Source: Amycolatopsis sp. FDAARGOS 1241 (lineage in GTDB: Bacteria > Actinomycetota > Actinomycetes > Mycobacteriales > Pseudonocardiaceae). From it: a stretch of DNA of 64,000 nucleotides. The first letter of the stretch is position 1. Every line of letters starts with the position of its first letter. Shown piece after piece: positions 34,315 through 45,494 of this stretch. Location: positions 6,448,001 to 6,512,000 of the forward strand of contig NZ_CP069526.1 of assembly GCF_016889705.1 (NCBI RefSeq), read 5' to 3'. The notes under the pieces are model-generated. The model was not told the origin of the DNA and did no database searches. It worked only from the letters and a program-made list of their open reading frames with translations. A program made the position numbers and the translations under genes.

Positions 34315-35244
34315 TCAGGATCGCGTCGCGAGACCACGCAAGAAGAACGCGAGGTTGGCCGGCCGTTCCGCGAGGCGGCGCATGAAGTAGCCGTACCACT
34401 CGTCGCCGCACGGCACGTACACGCGCATGGTCTTGCCTTCGGCCGCGAGGCGCTTCTGCTCCTCCGGGCGGATGCCGTAGAGCATCTGGAACTCGTGATC
34501 GCCCGCCTCGCGCCCGGCATCGGCGGCGAGGCGGGTGGCGATGGCGATCATGCGCGGGTCGTGCGAGGCCACCATGGGGTAGCCCTCGCCGGCCATGAGC
34601 ACGCGCAGGCAGCGCACGTAGGACTTGTCGACCTCCGCCTTGTCCTGGAACGCCACCTCCTCCGGTTCTGCGTAGGCGCCCTTGCACAGCCGCACCCGGG
34701 AGCCCGGGCCGCACAGCTCGCGGCAGTCCTGCTCGGTGCGCCGCAGGTACGCCTGCAGCACCGCGCCCACCCACGGGTACTCGGCGCGCAGTTCCCGCAG
34801 GATCGCGAGCGTTGCGTCCGTCGTGGTGTGGTCCTCCATGTCCAGTGTCACCGTCGCGCCCACGGCTTCGGCCGCCGCGCAGATCTTGCGCGCGTTCTCC
34901 AGCGCGACGCCCGCACCGTCGCCGGGCAGGAACTGCCCGACGGCCGACAGCTTCACCGACACGTCCGCCCCCGCGGCGAGGCCGTGGGCGGCCAGGGCCG
35001 AAAGCAGCTCCTCGTAGGCGCGGACGGTCGTGGCGGCCTGTGTGGCGTCGGTGGTGTCCTCACCGAGGTGGTCGATGGTGATCGACCGGCCGTCGGCGGC
35101 CAGTTCACGCGCGGCGCGCACGGCATCCGCGGTCGTGGACCCGGAAACGAAGCGGCGCACGACGGATCGCGTCGCGGGCACAGCTTCGATCAGCGCGCGC
35201 ATCCGCTTCGATCGGGCGGCCGCGAGCAACGGGGCACGCAACAT
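34315..35244 (-). CDS. putB: Proline dehydrogenase
   Basis: 309 residues, stand-alone (not fused PutA). Oxidises proline to pyrroline-5-carboxylate with FAD. Barrel motifs include ITIDHLGEDTTD, VSVKLSAVGQ, VTLDMEDHTTTD, GAVLQAYLRRTEQD, RLCKGAYAEPEEVAFQDK and the C-terminal RVYVPCGDEWYGYFMRRLAERP with the substrate-binding arginines. 12 bp downstream of pruA, so one operon converts proline to glutamate. Confidence 0.94.
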   Translation of the reverse strand: MLRAPLLAAARSKRMRALIEAVPATRSVVRRFVSGSTTADAVRAARELAADGRSITIDHLGEDTTDATQAATTVRAYEELLSALAAHGLAAGADVSVKLSAVGQFLPGDGAGVALENARKICAAAEAVGATVTLDMEDHTTTDATLAILRELRAEYPWVGAVLQAYLRRTEQDCRELCGPGSRVRLCKGAYAEPEEVAFQDKAEVDKSYVRCLRVLMAGEGYPMVASHDPRMIAIATRLAADAGREAGDHEFQMLYGIRPEEQKRLAAEGKTMRVYVPCGDEWYGYFMRRLAERPANLAFFLRGLATRS

Positions 35245-35256
35245 GGCGGTTCTCCC

Positions 35257-36885
35257 TCAGCCCTGGTGCGGGTAGCGCACGGTGGTCGGCGGCACGAACG
35301 TCTCCTTGATCGAGCGCGGGCTCGTCCAGCGGAGCAGGTTGAAGATCGAGCCCGCCTTGTCGTTGGTGCCCGAGGCGCGGGCCCCGCCGAACGGCTGCTG
35401 GCTGACGACGGCACCGGTCGGCTTGTCGTTGACGTAGAAGTTGCCCGCGGTGAACCGCAGCGCTTCCGACGCCTTGGCGACGGCCGCACGGTCGGTCGCG
35501 ATCACGGAACCGGTCAGCGCGTAGGCCGCGGTCTCGTCGATGACCTTGAGGATCGAGTCGAACTCGCGGTCCTCGTAGACGTGGACCGACAGGATCGGCC
35601 CGAAGTACTCGGTGCTGAAGATCTCGTGCTTCGGGTTCGAGGACACCAGAATCGTGGGCTGCACGAAGAAGCCGACGCTGTCGTCGGCGGTGCCACCGGT
35701 GAGGATCTCGACCTCGCTGTCGCCCTTGACCCGCTCGAACAGCGCCGCGTGCTTGTCGAACGCGCGCCGGTCGATCACGGCGCCGCCGAAGTTCGACAGG
35801 TCGCTGACGTCGCCGTAGGTCAGGGCCTCGGTCTCCGACACCAGGCCGTCCTTCAGCTCCTCCCACACGCTGCGCGGGACGTACGCACGCGAAGCGGCGG
35901 AGCACTTCTGGCCCTGGTACTCGAAGGCGCCACGGACGAGCGCCGTGCGCAGCACGTCGACGTCGGCCGACGAGTGTGCGAGCACGAAGTCCTTGCCACC
36001 CGTCTCACCGACGAGCCGCGGGTAGCTGCGGTAGCCGGCGATGTTCGCGCCGACGGTGCCCCACAGGTGCTGGAACGTCGCGGTCGAGCCGGTGAAGTGG
36101 ATGCCGGCGAGGTCGCGGTGCGTCAGCGCCACCTCGGACACGGCCTTGCCGTCACCGGGCAGCAGGTTGATCACGCCCGCCGGCAGGCCCGCCTCTTCGA
36201 GCAGCCGCAGGGTCAGGTGCGCGGCGAAGCTCTGCGTCGGCGATGGCTTCCACAGCACCGTGTTGCCCATGAGCGCGGGCGCGGTGGGCAGGTTGCCGGC
36301 GATCGCGGTGAAGTTGAACGGCGTGATCGCGTAGACAAAGCCCTCCAGCGGGCGGTGCTCCATGCGGTTCCACACACCGGGCGAGCTGTTCGGCTGCTCG
36401 GCGAGCACGCGGTGGCCGAACTGGACGTTGAAACGCCAGAAGTCGGCGAGTTCGCACGCGGAGTCGATTTCGGCCTGCGTCGCGGTTTTCGACTGGCCGA
36501 GCATGGTGGCCGCGTTCAGCGTCGCGCGCCACGGGCCGGTCAGCAGGTCGGCGGCGCGCAGCAGCACGGCGGCGCGGTCGTCGAAGGACAGCGCGCGCCA
36601 CTCAGGCGCGGCCTTCGCCGCCGCGGCGATGGCGTCCTTCGTGTCCTGCTGGGACGCGCTGGAGATGGTGCCGAGCACGTGGCCGTGGTTGTGCGGCTGG
36701 ACGACATCGATCTTCTCGCCGCCACCAGCGCGCTGCTCGCCGCCGACGGTCACGGTCAGGTCGACGGGACCGGCCTGACCCAGCTTCTTGAGCGCACCCT
36801 CCAGCTCGGCGCGCTCGGCGCTACCCGGTGCATACGTGTACACCGGCTCGTTCTTCGGGGCGGGGGTCTGGGTCACGGCGTCCAC
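35257..36885 (-). CDS. pruA: L-glutamate gamma-semialdehyde (pyrroline-5-carboxylate) dehydrogenase
   Basis: 542 residues, normal length. Aldehyde dehydrogenase fold: GFVYAITPFNFTAIAGNLP, NTVLWKPSPTQSFAAHL, HFTGSTATFQHLWG, the general base in LVGETGGKDFVLAHSSAD and the catalytic cysteine in YQGQKCSAASRAYVP. Oxidises P5C/glutamate semialdehyde to glutamate with NAD+. Divergent from a PucR-type regulator with a ~135-bp gap that contains two direct TTGTCCG repeats (near 36964 and 36998), a possible operator. Confidence 0.95.
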   Translation of the reverse strand: MDAVTQTPAPKNEPVYTYAPGSAERAELEGALKKLGQAGPVDLTVTVGGEQRAGGGEKIDVVQPHNHGHVLGTISSASQQDTKDAIAAAAKAAPEWRALSFDDRAAVLLRAADLLTGPWRATLNAATMLGQSKTATQAEIDSACELADFWRFNVQFGHRVLAEQPNSSPGVWNRMEHRPLEGFVYAITPFNFTAIAGNLPTAPALMGNTVLWKPSPTQSFAAHLTLRLLEEAGLPAGVINLLPGDGKAVSEVALTHRDLAGIHFTGSTATFQHLWGTVGANIAGYRSYPRLVGETGGKDFVLAHSSADVDVLRTALVRGAFEYQGQKCSAASRAYVPRSVWEELKDGLVSETEALTYGDVSDLSNFGGAVIDRRAFDKHAALFERVKGDSEVEILTGGTADDSVGFFVQPTILVSSNPKHEIFSTEYFGPILSVHVYEDREFDSILKVIDETAAYALTGSVIATDRAAVAKASEALRFTAGNFYVNDKPTGAVVSQQPFGGARASGTNDKAGSIFNLLRWTSPRSIKETFVPPTTVRYPHQG

Positions 36886-37020
36886 GGCGGCTCCTCTGTC
36901 CTTCTCTTGAGCTTCGTGCTGGTGGGATGCCCGAACGGTAACTCCGGAACGCTCCGCCAGGTTTGTCCGACCGGCTAGAATCAGGGTGATGAACTTGTCC
37001 GGTCAGACGAAGGTGTTCGG

Positions 37021-38616
37021 GTGAGCGCAGACAGTGGCGACGGACTGCCCGCGACGTCGCTCAGGCACGTGCTGGCGACGCTCGGCGAGCCGCTGGTCCG
37101 CGTGCTGGTGGCGCCGCGCGGGCTCGGCGTGCGGGTCGACGACGTGGTGATCCTCGACCCGGAGGACCCACCGGAAGCGCACCCAGGCGACCTCGTCCTG
37201 GTGATCGGCGCCCGCGGCCGGGCGGCGGCGGCCGCGATCCGGGCGGCCGGGCGCGGCGGCGCGGCCGCGGTGGCCGTGAAAGGCGAGAGCGGCACGGACA
37301 TCGCGGCCGACGCGGGTGTCGCGCTGCTGACCGTCGGTGCCGAGGCGCGGTGGGAGCAGGTGGAGGCGCTGGCGCGAGGCGTCGTCGACGCGGCCCGCGC
37401 GGGCGGCGAAGCGGAGACCGGCGAGGTGCTGGGTGACCTGTTCGCCCTGGCCCAGACGGTCGCGACGCTCACCGGTGGCCTGGTCAGCATCGAGGACACG
37501 GCGAGCCGGGTGCTCGCGTACTCGCGGTCGTCCGACGAGGTCGACGAGCTGCGGCGGCTGTCGATCCTCGGCCGCGAGGGACCCGAGCGGTACCTGGCGA
37601 TGCTGCGCGAGTGGGGCGTCTACCAGCGGCTGCGCGCGGGTGAGGGCATCGTGCGGATCGATGAGCGGCCCGACCTGGGCATCCGGCGGCGCATCGCGGC
37701 CGGCATCCACGCGGGGTCACAGCCGCTGGGCACGATCTGGGTGCAGGAGGGCGCCACCCCGCTGACGGAACAGGCCGAGGTGGCGCTGCTCGGCGCGAGC
37801 CGCAGCCTGGCGCCGCAGCTGATCCGGGCGCGCACGCTGCCGAGCCCGCAGCTGCGCCTGCGCGAAGACCTCCTGGCCGGTCTGCTCGAGGGCCGCGTCG
37901 ACGCCGAATCGGTGGCCGACGACATCGGCGCCGACCCCGCGCGACCCGCACAGGTGCTGGCGTTCGCGCTGTCGTCGGCCGGGCCCGCGGCGTCGGACCG
38001 GCTGTTGCGGCGGGCGGAACTGGTGCACCTCATCGCCGTGCACACCGCGGCGTACCGGCGCAGCGCCCTGGTGAGCGTGCTGGGCGGCCGGGTGTACGCG
38101 CTGCTGCCCGATCTGCCGGAGCACTCGGACGCGGCCGTTCTCTCACTGGCCAAGGAGATCGTCACCGCCGCCGAGCGCCACCTCGACGTGCCGGTGCGCG
38201 CCGCGCTCGGCGGCGTGGTGCCGCGACTGTCCGAAGCCGCCGCCTCCCGCGGTGACGCGGACCGTGTGCTGCTCGCCATGGCGCGCGACCGCTGGCCCGA
38301 GGCGGTGGCGTCGCTTGCCGACGTCCGCGCCGACGTGCTGCTGTCGGAAGTGCTGGCGTACCTCGGCGAGCAGCCCCGCATCCGCGACCCGCGGCTGACT
38401 GCGTTGCGTGCCCACGACGCGGACCACGGCGACATCCTCGTGCCCGCGGTCCTCGCGTACCTCGACGCGTTCGGCGACGTCCGGGCGGCGGCCAAGGCGC
38501 TGAACATCCACCCGAACACCGTGCGGTACCGCGTGCGCCGCGCGTCCGAGATCTCCGGCGTCGACTTCGGCGATCCCGCTCAGCGGCTGCTGACCGAGCT
38601 GCAGCTGCGGCTCTAG
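37021..38616 (+). CDS. PucR-family transcriptional regulator of proline catabolism
   Basis: 531 residues from GTG 37021. N-terminal PucR-like ligand domain, a GGDEF-like middle region near residues 310-400, and a C-terminal helix-turn-helix LAYLDAFGDVRAAAKALNIHPNTVRYRVRRASEISG, the PucR signature. Regulators of this type divergent from pruA-putB activate proline catabolism in other actinobacteria; here the role is inferred from position. Confidence 0.88.
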   Translation: MSADSGDGLPATSLRHVLATLGEPLVRVLVAPRGLGVRVDDVVILDPEDPPEAHPGDLVLVIGARGRAAAAAIRAAGRGGAAAVAVKGESGTDIAADAGVALLTVGAEARWEQVEALARGVVDAARAGGEAETGEVLGDLFALAQTVATLTGGLVSIEDTASRVLAYSRSSDEVDELRRLSILGREGPERYLAMLREWGVYQRLRAGEGIVRIDERPDLGIRRRIAAGIHAGSQPLGTIWVQEGATPLTEQAEVALLGASRSLAPQLIRARTLPSPQLRLREDLLAGLLEGRVDAESVADDIGADPARPAQVLAFALSSAGPAASDRLLRRAELVHLIAVHTAAYRRSALVSVLGGRVYALLPDLPEHSDAAVLSLAKEIVTAAERHLDVPVRAALGGVVPRLSEAAASRGDADRVLLAMARDRWPEAVASLADVRADVLLSEVLAYLGEQPRIRDPRLTALRAHDADHGDILVPAVLAYLDAFGDVRAAAKALNIHPNTVRYRVRRASEISGVDFGDPAQRLLTELQLRL

Positions 38617-38657
38617 AAATCCGCTGCCGCCGGGAGTTCCGCTCGCTAGGGTGCGGC

Positions 38658-39278
38658 ATGGAGCTTTTCCCCCGGGCCTGGAGCGCCCTGCAGGAAGCAG
38701 TCCGTTCACTCGAGGCCCCGCAGTGGGTCGCGCCGTCCGGGTGCGCCGGGTGGCTCGTGCAGGACCTGGTGTTCCACCTGATCATCGGGGCACAGGACAT
38801 CCTGATCACGCTCGTCACGACCACCGGCGCGCCGGCGACGCGCGACGCCGTGAGCTACTGGCAACCCGGTGCTCCCGGCGACGGCACCGACGCCGAGTCG
38901 GCGTTCATCCGGCGCGGCGCCGGAGCGTATTCGGGCCCGGCCGCGCTGACGCACCACTTCGGCGACCTGGCCGTGTCCGCCGGAAAAGCCGCCGCGGCAG
39001 CGGATCCCACCGCGCGCGTCGAAACGCGGGACCAAGTTCTGACCGTGGCCGACTACCTCACGATCTACGTGGTCGAGTCCACACTGCACCACCTCGACCT
39101 CACCCTGCACCTGTCCGGAGTGGACGAACCGCCGCCCGAAACGCTGGCCGCCACCAGGGGGATCGTCGAACGCGTCGCGGGACGGCCGGCGCCCGCCGCC
39201 GACGACCGCGAGGCACTGCTGTTCGCGACGGGGCGGCTGCCCGCGCCGGCCGGGTTCGAGCCGGTGGCGCTCGGGTGA
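38658..39278 (+). CDS. Maleylpyruvate-isomerase N-terminal-domain (DinB-like) protein
   Basis: 206 residues. Four-helix MDMPI/DinB-like domain with SGCAGWLVQDLVFHLIIGAQ near residue 27 and YVVESTLHHLDLTLHL near 138, the second carrying the metal-type histidines. Family members are often mycothiol-dependent metalloenzymes; function here is unknown. The TGA overlaps the GTG start of the following kinase-like gene. Confidence 0.8.
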   Translation: MELFPRAWSALQEAVRSLEAPQWVAPSGCAGWLVQDLVFHLIIGAQDILITLVTTTGAPATRDAVSYWQPGAPGDGTDAESAFIRRGAGAYSGPAALTHHFGDLAVSAGKAAAAADPTARVETRDQVLTVADYLTIYVVESTLHHLDLTLHLSGVDEPPPETLAATRGIVERVAGRPAPAADDREALLFATGRLPAPAGFEPVALG

Positions 39279-39778
39279 TCGTCTGGCTCAACGGGCCGTT
39301 CGGCTCCGGCAAGACGTCCACCGCGCGGGAGCTCGCGGACCTGCTGCGCGCACGGATCTTCGACCCGGAGTTCGTCGGTTACCTGCTGCGCGTCCCCTTT
39401 CCCGAACCCGCCGGCGACTTCCAGGACCTCGACCTGTGGCGGCCGCTGGTCGTCGAGAACGCGGCGCGGGTGCACGAACACACCGGCGGTCCGCTCGTGG
39501 CGCCGCAGACGCTCCTCGTCGAGCGCTACGCCCGCGAGATCTTCACCGGGCTCGCCGAGCGGGGCATCGAGGTCCGCCACTTCGTGCTGCACGCCGACCG
39601 GGCCGAGCTGCGCCGCCGCATCGAAGCCGACGAGCCGAGCATCCGGCAGTGGCGGCTCGACCACCTCGAGGCGTACGAAGGCGCGTTGCCGTGGCTGCGG
39701 GAAACGGGCACGGTCGTCGACACCGAAGGCACCCCACCGGCGGACGTGGCCAGGAAGATCGCCGCCGCCGTGCGGTGA
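39275..39778 (+). CDS. P-loop ATP-binding protein, small-molecule kinase-like
   Basis: 167 residues from GTG 39275 (GTGA overlap with the previous gene). N-terminal Walker A WLNGPFGSGKTSTARELADLL is immediate, then ARIFDPEFVGYLLR, TLLVERYAREIFTGLAERGI and a lid helix RAELRRRIEADE. Resembles TmrB/zeta-toxin-like or adenylyl-kinase-like P-loop proteins; substrate unknown. Ends in a bidirectional hairpin. Confidence 0.8.
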   Translation: MIVWLNGPFGSGKTSTARELADLLRARIFDPEFVGYLLRVPFPEPAGDFQDLDLWRPLVVENAARVHEHTGGPLVAPQTLLVERYAREIFTGLAERGIEVRHFVLHADRAELRRRIEADEPSIRQWRLDHLEAYEGALPWLRETGTVVDTEGTPPADVARKIAAAVR

Positions 39779-39810
39779 AGGCTGGGGCGGCAACCACACC
39801 GCCCCAGCCT
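39779..39810. terminator. Bidirectional hairpin between convergent genes
   Basis: 12-bp perfect arms 39779-39790 and 39799-39810 with an 8-nt loop, starting one base after the kinase-like stop and ending 6 bp before the S1-like stop. Confidence 0.8.
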
Positions 39811-39816
39811 CGGACG

Positions 39817-40053
39817 TCACGCCGCGACCAGGTTGAACCGCCGCTTTTCGACGTCGATCATCTGGATGCGCACCGACAGCCGCACGCCGACCTCCGGCGC
39901 CGCGCCGCGGTCGGTCACCAGCAGGCCGTGCACGCCGGGCGCCACCTCGACGAACGCGCCGAACGGCAGCTGCTGCACGACAACGCCGTCAAGCACGCCG
40001 CCCGTGGCGTGCTCGGACAGCCAGCCCCGCCACGCGGATTCCGCTGTGGACAA
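39817..40053 (-). CDS. Small S1-domain RNA-binding-like protein
   Basis: 78 residues. The central VLDGVVVQQLPFGAFVEVAPGVHGLL is the S1/OB-fold nucleic-acid-binding pattern (as in ribosomal protein S1), ending RIQMIDVEKRRFNL. TTG 40053 is chosen as start because GGAGG (40062-40066) lies 8 nt upstream of it; the in-frame GTG at 40062 overlaps that sequence. Role unknown, perhaps RNA binding. Confidence 0.75.
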   Translation of the reverse strand: MSTAESAWRGWLSEHATGGVLDGVVVQQLPFGAFVEVAPGVHGLLVTDRGAAPEVGVRLSVRIQMIDVEKRRFNLVAA

Positions 40054-40103
40054 AGAATTCACCTCCTCTCCGCACTCGTGCTTTCTCCGGTGCGCGAGGA
40101 GGT

Positions 40104-40122
40104 GGCGGGCCGCGGGCCCGCC
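40104..40122 (-). terminator. GC-rich hairpin after the LLM oxidoreductase
   Basis: 8-bp perfect arms 40104-40111 and 40115-40122 with a GCG loop, about 120 bp downstream of the LLM stop and upstream of the S1-like gene. Confidence 0.45.
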
Positions 40123-40242
40123 GGGAGGTCACGGCAAGGCCGGGTACCCCGTCTGCTCACGGCACAACGCCGACCCGGCAGTCATGCGCTCACGCTAGCA
40201 GCGCGGCGCGGCGGACGTAAGCGAATTTCCGGCGACGCCGGC

Positions 40243-41232
40243 TCAGCCGGAGAGAGCCGGCGCGGCCAGCTCCGCGAGCGCGGCGAACGACTCGACGCGC
40301 TCGGCCTGGTCGTAGGCGCTCGTGCTGACCAGCAGCTCGTCGGCGCCGGTGGTCTCGACCAGCGCGCCGAGCCGGTCGGTCACCTCGGCCGCGGTGCCGC
40401 CGATCTGGGTCGCGACGATGTCGTCGAGGCGGCTGCGCTCGCGGCCGGTCATGGGCAGCGCCAGGATCTCGTCGACCGGCGACAGCGGCGGGAAAACGCC
40501 GTGGCTGCGGGAGTACACCGTGGACCAGGCCTCCGGGACGAGCAGCCGGCGCGCCGCCTCGGTCGTGTCCGCGACGGCGACCGCGGTCGACACGACGACG
40601 TACGGCTCCGCGCCGGTGAACCGGTCGCGGTAGCGCCGGATGGCCTCGGCCATCGCCCGCTCCCCGTGGGCCGGCGCGATCACCAGCGGCAGGCCCAGCT
40701 CGGCGGCGAGGTCCGCGCCGGCGCCGGTGGCCAGCAGGAACACCGGGAGGTCCAGGCCTTCGGCCGGAATCGCGTGCACACCCGGGTAGATGGTCTGGTC
40801 CCCGCGGAAGAAGCCGAGGAGTTCGCGGACCTGCGCGCCGAAGCCGGCAGCGGCCTCGCGGCCCTGGCCGAGCGCGCGCCGCACGCCGTCGGTGAACCCG
40901 ACGGATCGGCCCAGCCCCAGGTCGATGCGCCCGGGGAACAGCGACTCCAGCACCCCGAACTGCTCCGCCACCACGAGCGGCCGGTGGTTCGGCAGCATCA
41001 CCCCACCGGTCCCGACGCGGATCCGCGCCGTCACCGACGCCACGGCGGCCGCCAGCACCGTCGGCGCCGAGCCGGCGACCCCGGGCACGCTGTGGTGCTC
41101 CGACACCCAGAACCGGTGGTACCCCAGCGCCTCGATCTCCCGCGCGAACGCCACCGTGTCCCGAAGCGCCTGCGCGCTGCCCCGCCCACGCCGGGCGGGT
41201 GAGCGGTCGAGCACGGAGATCCGGAGCGTCAC
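40243..41232 (-). CDS. LLM-class flavin oxidoreductase (MsnO8-like)
   Basis: 329 residues. Luciferase-like barrel of the FMN subgroup: LGYHRFWVSEHHSVPGVAGSAP near 37, RIRVGTGGVMLPNHRPLVVAEQFGVLESLFPGRIDLGLGRS near 70-110. This motif set defines the MsnO8/YhbW-like group. Substrate unknown. Monocistronic by position. Confidence 0.88.
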   Translation of the reverse strand: MTLRISVLDRSPARRGRGSAQALRDTVAFAREIEALGYHRFWVSEHHSVPGVAGSAPTVLAAAVASVTARIRVGTGGVMLPNHRPLVVAEQFGVLESLFPGRIDLGLGRSVGFTDGVRRALGQGREAAAGFGAQVRELLGFFRGDQTIYPGVHAIPAEGLDLPVFLLATGAGADLAAELGLPLVIAPAHGERAMAEAIRRYRDRFTGAEPYVVVSTAVAVADTTEAARRLLVPEAWSTVYSRSHGVFPPLSPVDEILALPMTGRERSRLDDIVATQIGGTAAEVTDRLGALVETTGADELLVSTSAYDQAERVESFAALAELAAPALSG

Positions 41233-41274
41233 CTCAGGGACAACACGAGCCGCAGGCCCCGGATTCCCCTCGGG

Positions 41275-41667
41275 TCAGGGCCGCCAGCGTTCGCTGTAGT
41301 CGGGGTGGTCGGCGTAGGGCAGGGCGAGCAGCCGCAGCGTCAGGCACCAGTTCGACCCGGCCTCGTCGGCGGGCACGTTGCAGGTCTCGCACCAGTACTC
41401 GCTGCCGTACAACGGAAAGCCGGGCACCTTCTCGGACACGGTGGTGCGGTGCGCGAGCATGATGCGCCGGGTGGCTTCGACCTCGTTGATCATCTGGTTG
41501 ACGACGTCGAGTTCGAGGTCGCCGAGCGAGCGCACGCGCTGCTCGACCGAGACCTTCGTCTCGCCCCGGTTGAGCGCCTCACCGGTCTTCGCCTTCTGCA
41601 CCGCCTGCATGATCAGCGCCTGCCGCTGACCGACCCGCGCGGCGAGGAACGCGATCAGGTCGTCCAC
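41275..41667 (-). CDS. DUF6221 family protein
   Basis: 130 residues. Starts MDDLIAFLAARVGQRQ and ends with the family tail WCETCNVPADEAG followed by LRLLALPYADHPDYSERW. The CxxC may bind a metal. Central helix ELDVVNQMINEVEATRRIMLAH. DUF6221 proteins are common in actinobacteria and phage-related regions; function unknown. Confidence 0.75.
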   Translation of the reverse strand: MDDLIAFLAARVGQRQALIMQAVQKAKTGEALNRGETKVSVEQRVRSLGDLELDVVNQMINEVEATRRIMLAHRTTVSEKVPGFPLYGSEYWCETCNVPADEAGSNWCLTLRLLALPYADHPDYSERWRP

Positions 41668-41883
41668 GAAGAGCCTCCCTCCTCAAGCCTGGCTCCTCCG
41701 TCCGGTCGCGGCGCGCAGCCAGGGCGTTACGCCGCAGACACGAAACGGGCTACCCCCGGGCCCGCCGCACGCTACTCGCGTCCCGGTCTGACCTGCGGGA
41801 ACGTTATGCAGCCGTGAAGGTGGAAAATCTCGCGTCCGGCCGAAGTTGATCACCGTGCGTGAGCACCCGTGGCGAAAGGGTGA

Positions 41884-42906
41884 TCACTCGGTGTCGGCCC
41901 GCGCCTTGCTCGGCTGCACGCGCTTGGGTTCACCCGGCATCTTCGGGTAGTCCGGCGGATAGGGCAGTTCTGCCCCGCCGAGGTCGCGGTCGTCACGTTC
42001 GTACCACTCCAGCAGGGTTTCGAGCCCGAACGCCGTTTCGTCCATGGGCGCGTGCAGATCGCCGTGCTCCGCCAGGAACGCGGGCACGGTCAGCACGTCG
42101 AAGTCGTCCGGGTGCACCTCGTCGAGCAGCGCCCACGTCAGCGGCGTCGACACGGTCGCGCGCGGCGTGCCGCGGACCGACCACGTCGACGCGACGGTCC
42201 GGTCGCGCGCCGCCTGGTTGTAGTCCAGGAACACGCGTCCGCCGCGTTCCTCCTTCCACCACGAAACCGTGGCTTTGTCCGGGATGCGGCGTTCGACCTC
42301 GCGCCCGAGCGCGATCACCGCGTGGCGCACGGCGATGAAGTCCCAATCCGGCCGTACCCGCACGAGCACGTGGACGCCGCGGCCGCCGGACGTCTTCGGG
42401 TAGCCGGTGAGCCCGGCGTCGGCCAGGACCTCGCGGACGACCTTCGCGACGGCGACGGCGTCGTCGAAGCCGGCCGAGTCCGGTGGGTCCACGTCGATCC
42501 GCAGCTCGTCCGGATGGTCCACATCGGACCGCCGGACGGGCCAGGGGTGGAAGTCGAACGTGCCGAGGTTGGCCGCCCACGCAAACACCGCGGGTTCGGT
42601 CGGGCATACCTCGTCGGCGGTGCGGCCGGACGGGAACGTGATCTTCGCCGTCTGGACCCACTCCGGCGCGCCCTTGGGCACGCGCTTGGCGTAGAACCAC
42701 TCGCCCTCGACGCCGTCGACGTAGCGCTTGAGCGTGGTCGGCCGCTCGCCGATCGCGCGCAGCAGCGGCTCGCCCACGGCGAGGTAGTGCTCCACGACCT
42801 GGCGCTTGGTGATGCCACGCTGCGGGAAGTAGACCTTGTCCGGGCTCGTCACCCTGACGGTGCGCTCCCCCACCTGGTATTCGACCGGATCGCCGTGTTT
42901 GGGCAT
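41884..42906 (-). CDS. LigD-type polymerase domain protein (archaeo-eukaryotic primase fold)
   Basis: 340 residues from ATG 42906, a stand-alone polymerase domain of NHEJ ligase D, without nuclease or ligase domains (like mycobacterial PolD1/D2). The catalytic pair is in ELRIDVDPPDSAGF (Asp-x-Asp), with the nucleotide-binding block SGGRGVHVLVRVRPDW and the downstream VFLDYNQAARDRTVASTWSVR. It probably adds ribo- or deoxynucleotides in gap filling during end joining or base excision repair. A weak 8-bp hairpin (41847-41854 with 41879-41886) overlaps the stop codon. Confidence 0.92.
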   Translation of the reverse strand: MPKHGDPVEYQVGERTVRVTSPDKVYFPQRGITKRQVVEHYLAVGEPLLRAIGERPTTLKRYVDGVEGEWFYAKRVPKGAPEWVQTAKITFPSGRTADEVCPTEPAVFAWAANLGTFDFHPWPVRRSDVDHPDELRIDVDPPDSAGFDDAVAVAKVVREVLADAGLTGYPKTSGGRGVHVLVRVRPDWDFIAVRHAVIALGREVERRIPDKATVSWWKEERGGRVFLDYNQAARDRTVASTWSVRGTPRATVSTPLTWALLDEVHPDDFDVLTVPAFLAEHGDLHAPMDETAFGLETLLEWYERDDRDLGGAELPYPPDYPKMPGEPKRVQPSKARADTE

Positions 42907-42986
42907 GGGCCCACCGTAGCCGGATCCGGGCCGCGCGATGGCCTTTCGCAAGTGGGAGTGCACTTCCGGGAACACCGTGCCCTACC

Positions 42987-43670
42987 GTGGAGCGGGTGTC
43001 CGGCAGAACCAAGCTGATCCTCGCGCTCGCTGTGCTCGCCCTTCTCGCGGGGGCCGCGGTGTTCCTGCCGATCCCCGGCCCGGCCGAGTTGCGGCGCTGG
43101 GCGCAGGCGACGGGGCCGGCGACGCCGCTGGTGCTGCTCGTCGCGTACTCGGTGCTGACCGTGGCGCCGATTCCGCGCACCGTGTTCAACCTCGCCGCGG
43201 GGCTGCTCGTGGGGAGCGTCGCCGGGATCGTGATCGGGCTGGTCGGGACCACGATCGCCGCCGGGCTCTCGTTCGGCCTGGCGCGGCTGCTGGGCCGTGA
43301 TCTCGTGCTGCGGCACCTGCATCGCGCGCCGGTGCGCGTGGTCAACGACCGGCTCTCGGGCGGCGGTGTGCTGGCGATCACGTCACTGCGGCTGATCCCC
43401 GTGGTGCCGTTCGCGCCGCTGAGCTACCTGTGCGGCGTGTCGTCGGTGAAACTGGTCCCCTACCTGGTCGGAACGGCCCTGGGCAGCGTCCCCGGCACGG
43501 TCGCCGTGGTGGTGCTGGCCGACGCGCTGACGGGCGACACGCCGCCCGCACTGCTGGCCTGTTACGCCGTGTTCGCGGTGGCCGGCGCCGTCGGCCTGGT
43601 CAGGGTGCTGAAGAACCGCGCGCCGGTGCCCGAGGCGGAACAGCCCGCCGCGTCCGCACCGGCTGGCTGA
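42987..43670 (+). CDS. TVP38/TMEM64 (VTT-domain) membrane protein
   Basis: 227 residues from GTG 42987 with about five hydrophobic segments. The VTT core is LVLLVAYSVLTVAPIPRTV, FNLAAGLLVG, FGLARLLGRDLVLRHL, and LRLIPVVPFAPLSYLCG. Family members are lipid scramblase-like (DedA/VTT). Divergent from the polymerase gene. C-terminal Ala/Pro-rich tail is cytoplasmic. Confidence 0.85.
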   Translation: MERVSGRTKLILALAVLALLAGAAVFLPIPGPAELRRWAQATGPATPLVLLVAYSVLTVAPIPRTVFNLAAGLLVGSVAGIVIGLVGTTIAAGLSFGLARLLGRDLVLRHLHRAPVRVVNDRLSGGGVLAITSLRLIPVVPFAPLSYLCGVSSVKLVPYLVGTALGSVPGTVAVVVLADALTGDTPPALLACYAVFAVAGAVGLVRVLKNRAPVPEAEQPAASAPAG

Positions 43671-43772
43671 CGGCGGCGACGTCTGCCCGACCGCTACACT
43701 CATTCGGGTGCGCGAGGGGAATCCGCGCTGTGTAAGGCCACGATCACCGGGATTTCGTCAGGAGCGGTCGCC

Positions 43773-45494
<1,722 letters not shown>

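Noticed and set aside
40045..40053. Perfect DnaA box TTGTCCACA
   Set aside because: A single box that coincides with the TTG start of the S1-like gene; no cluster, so not an origin.
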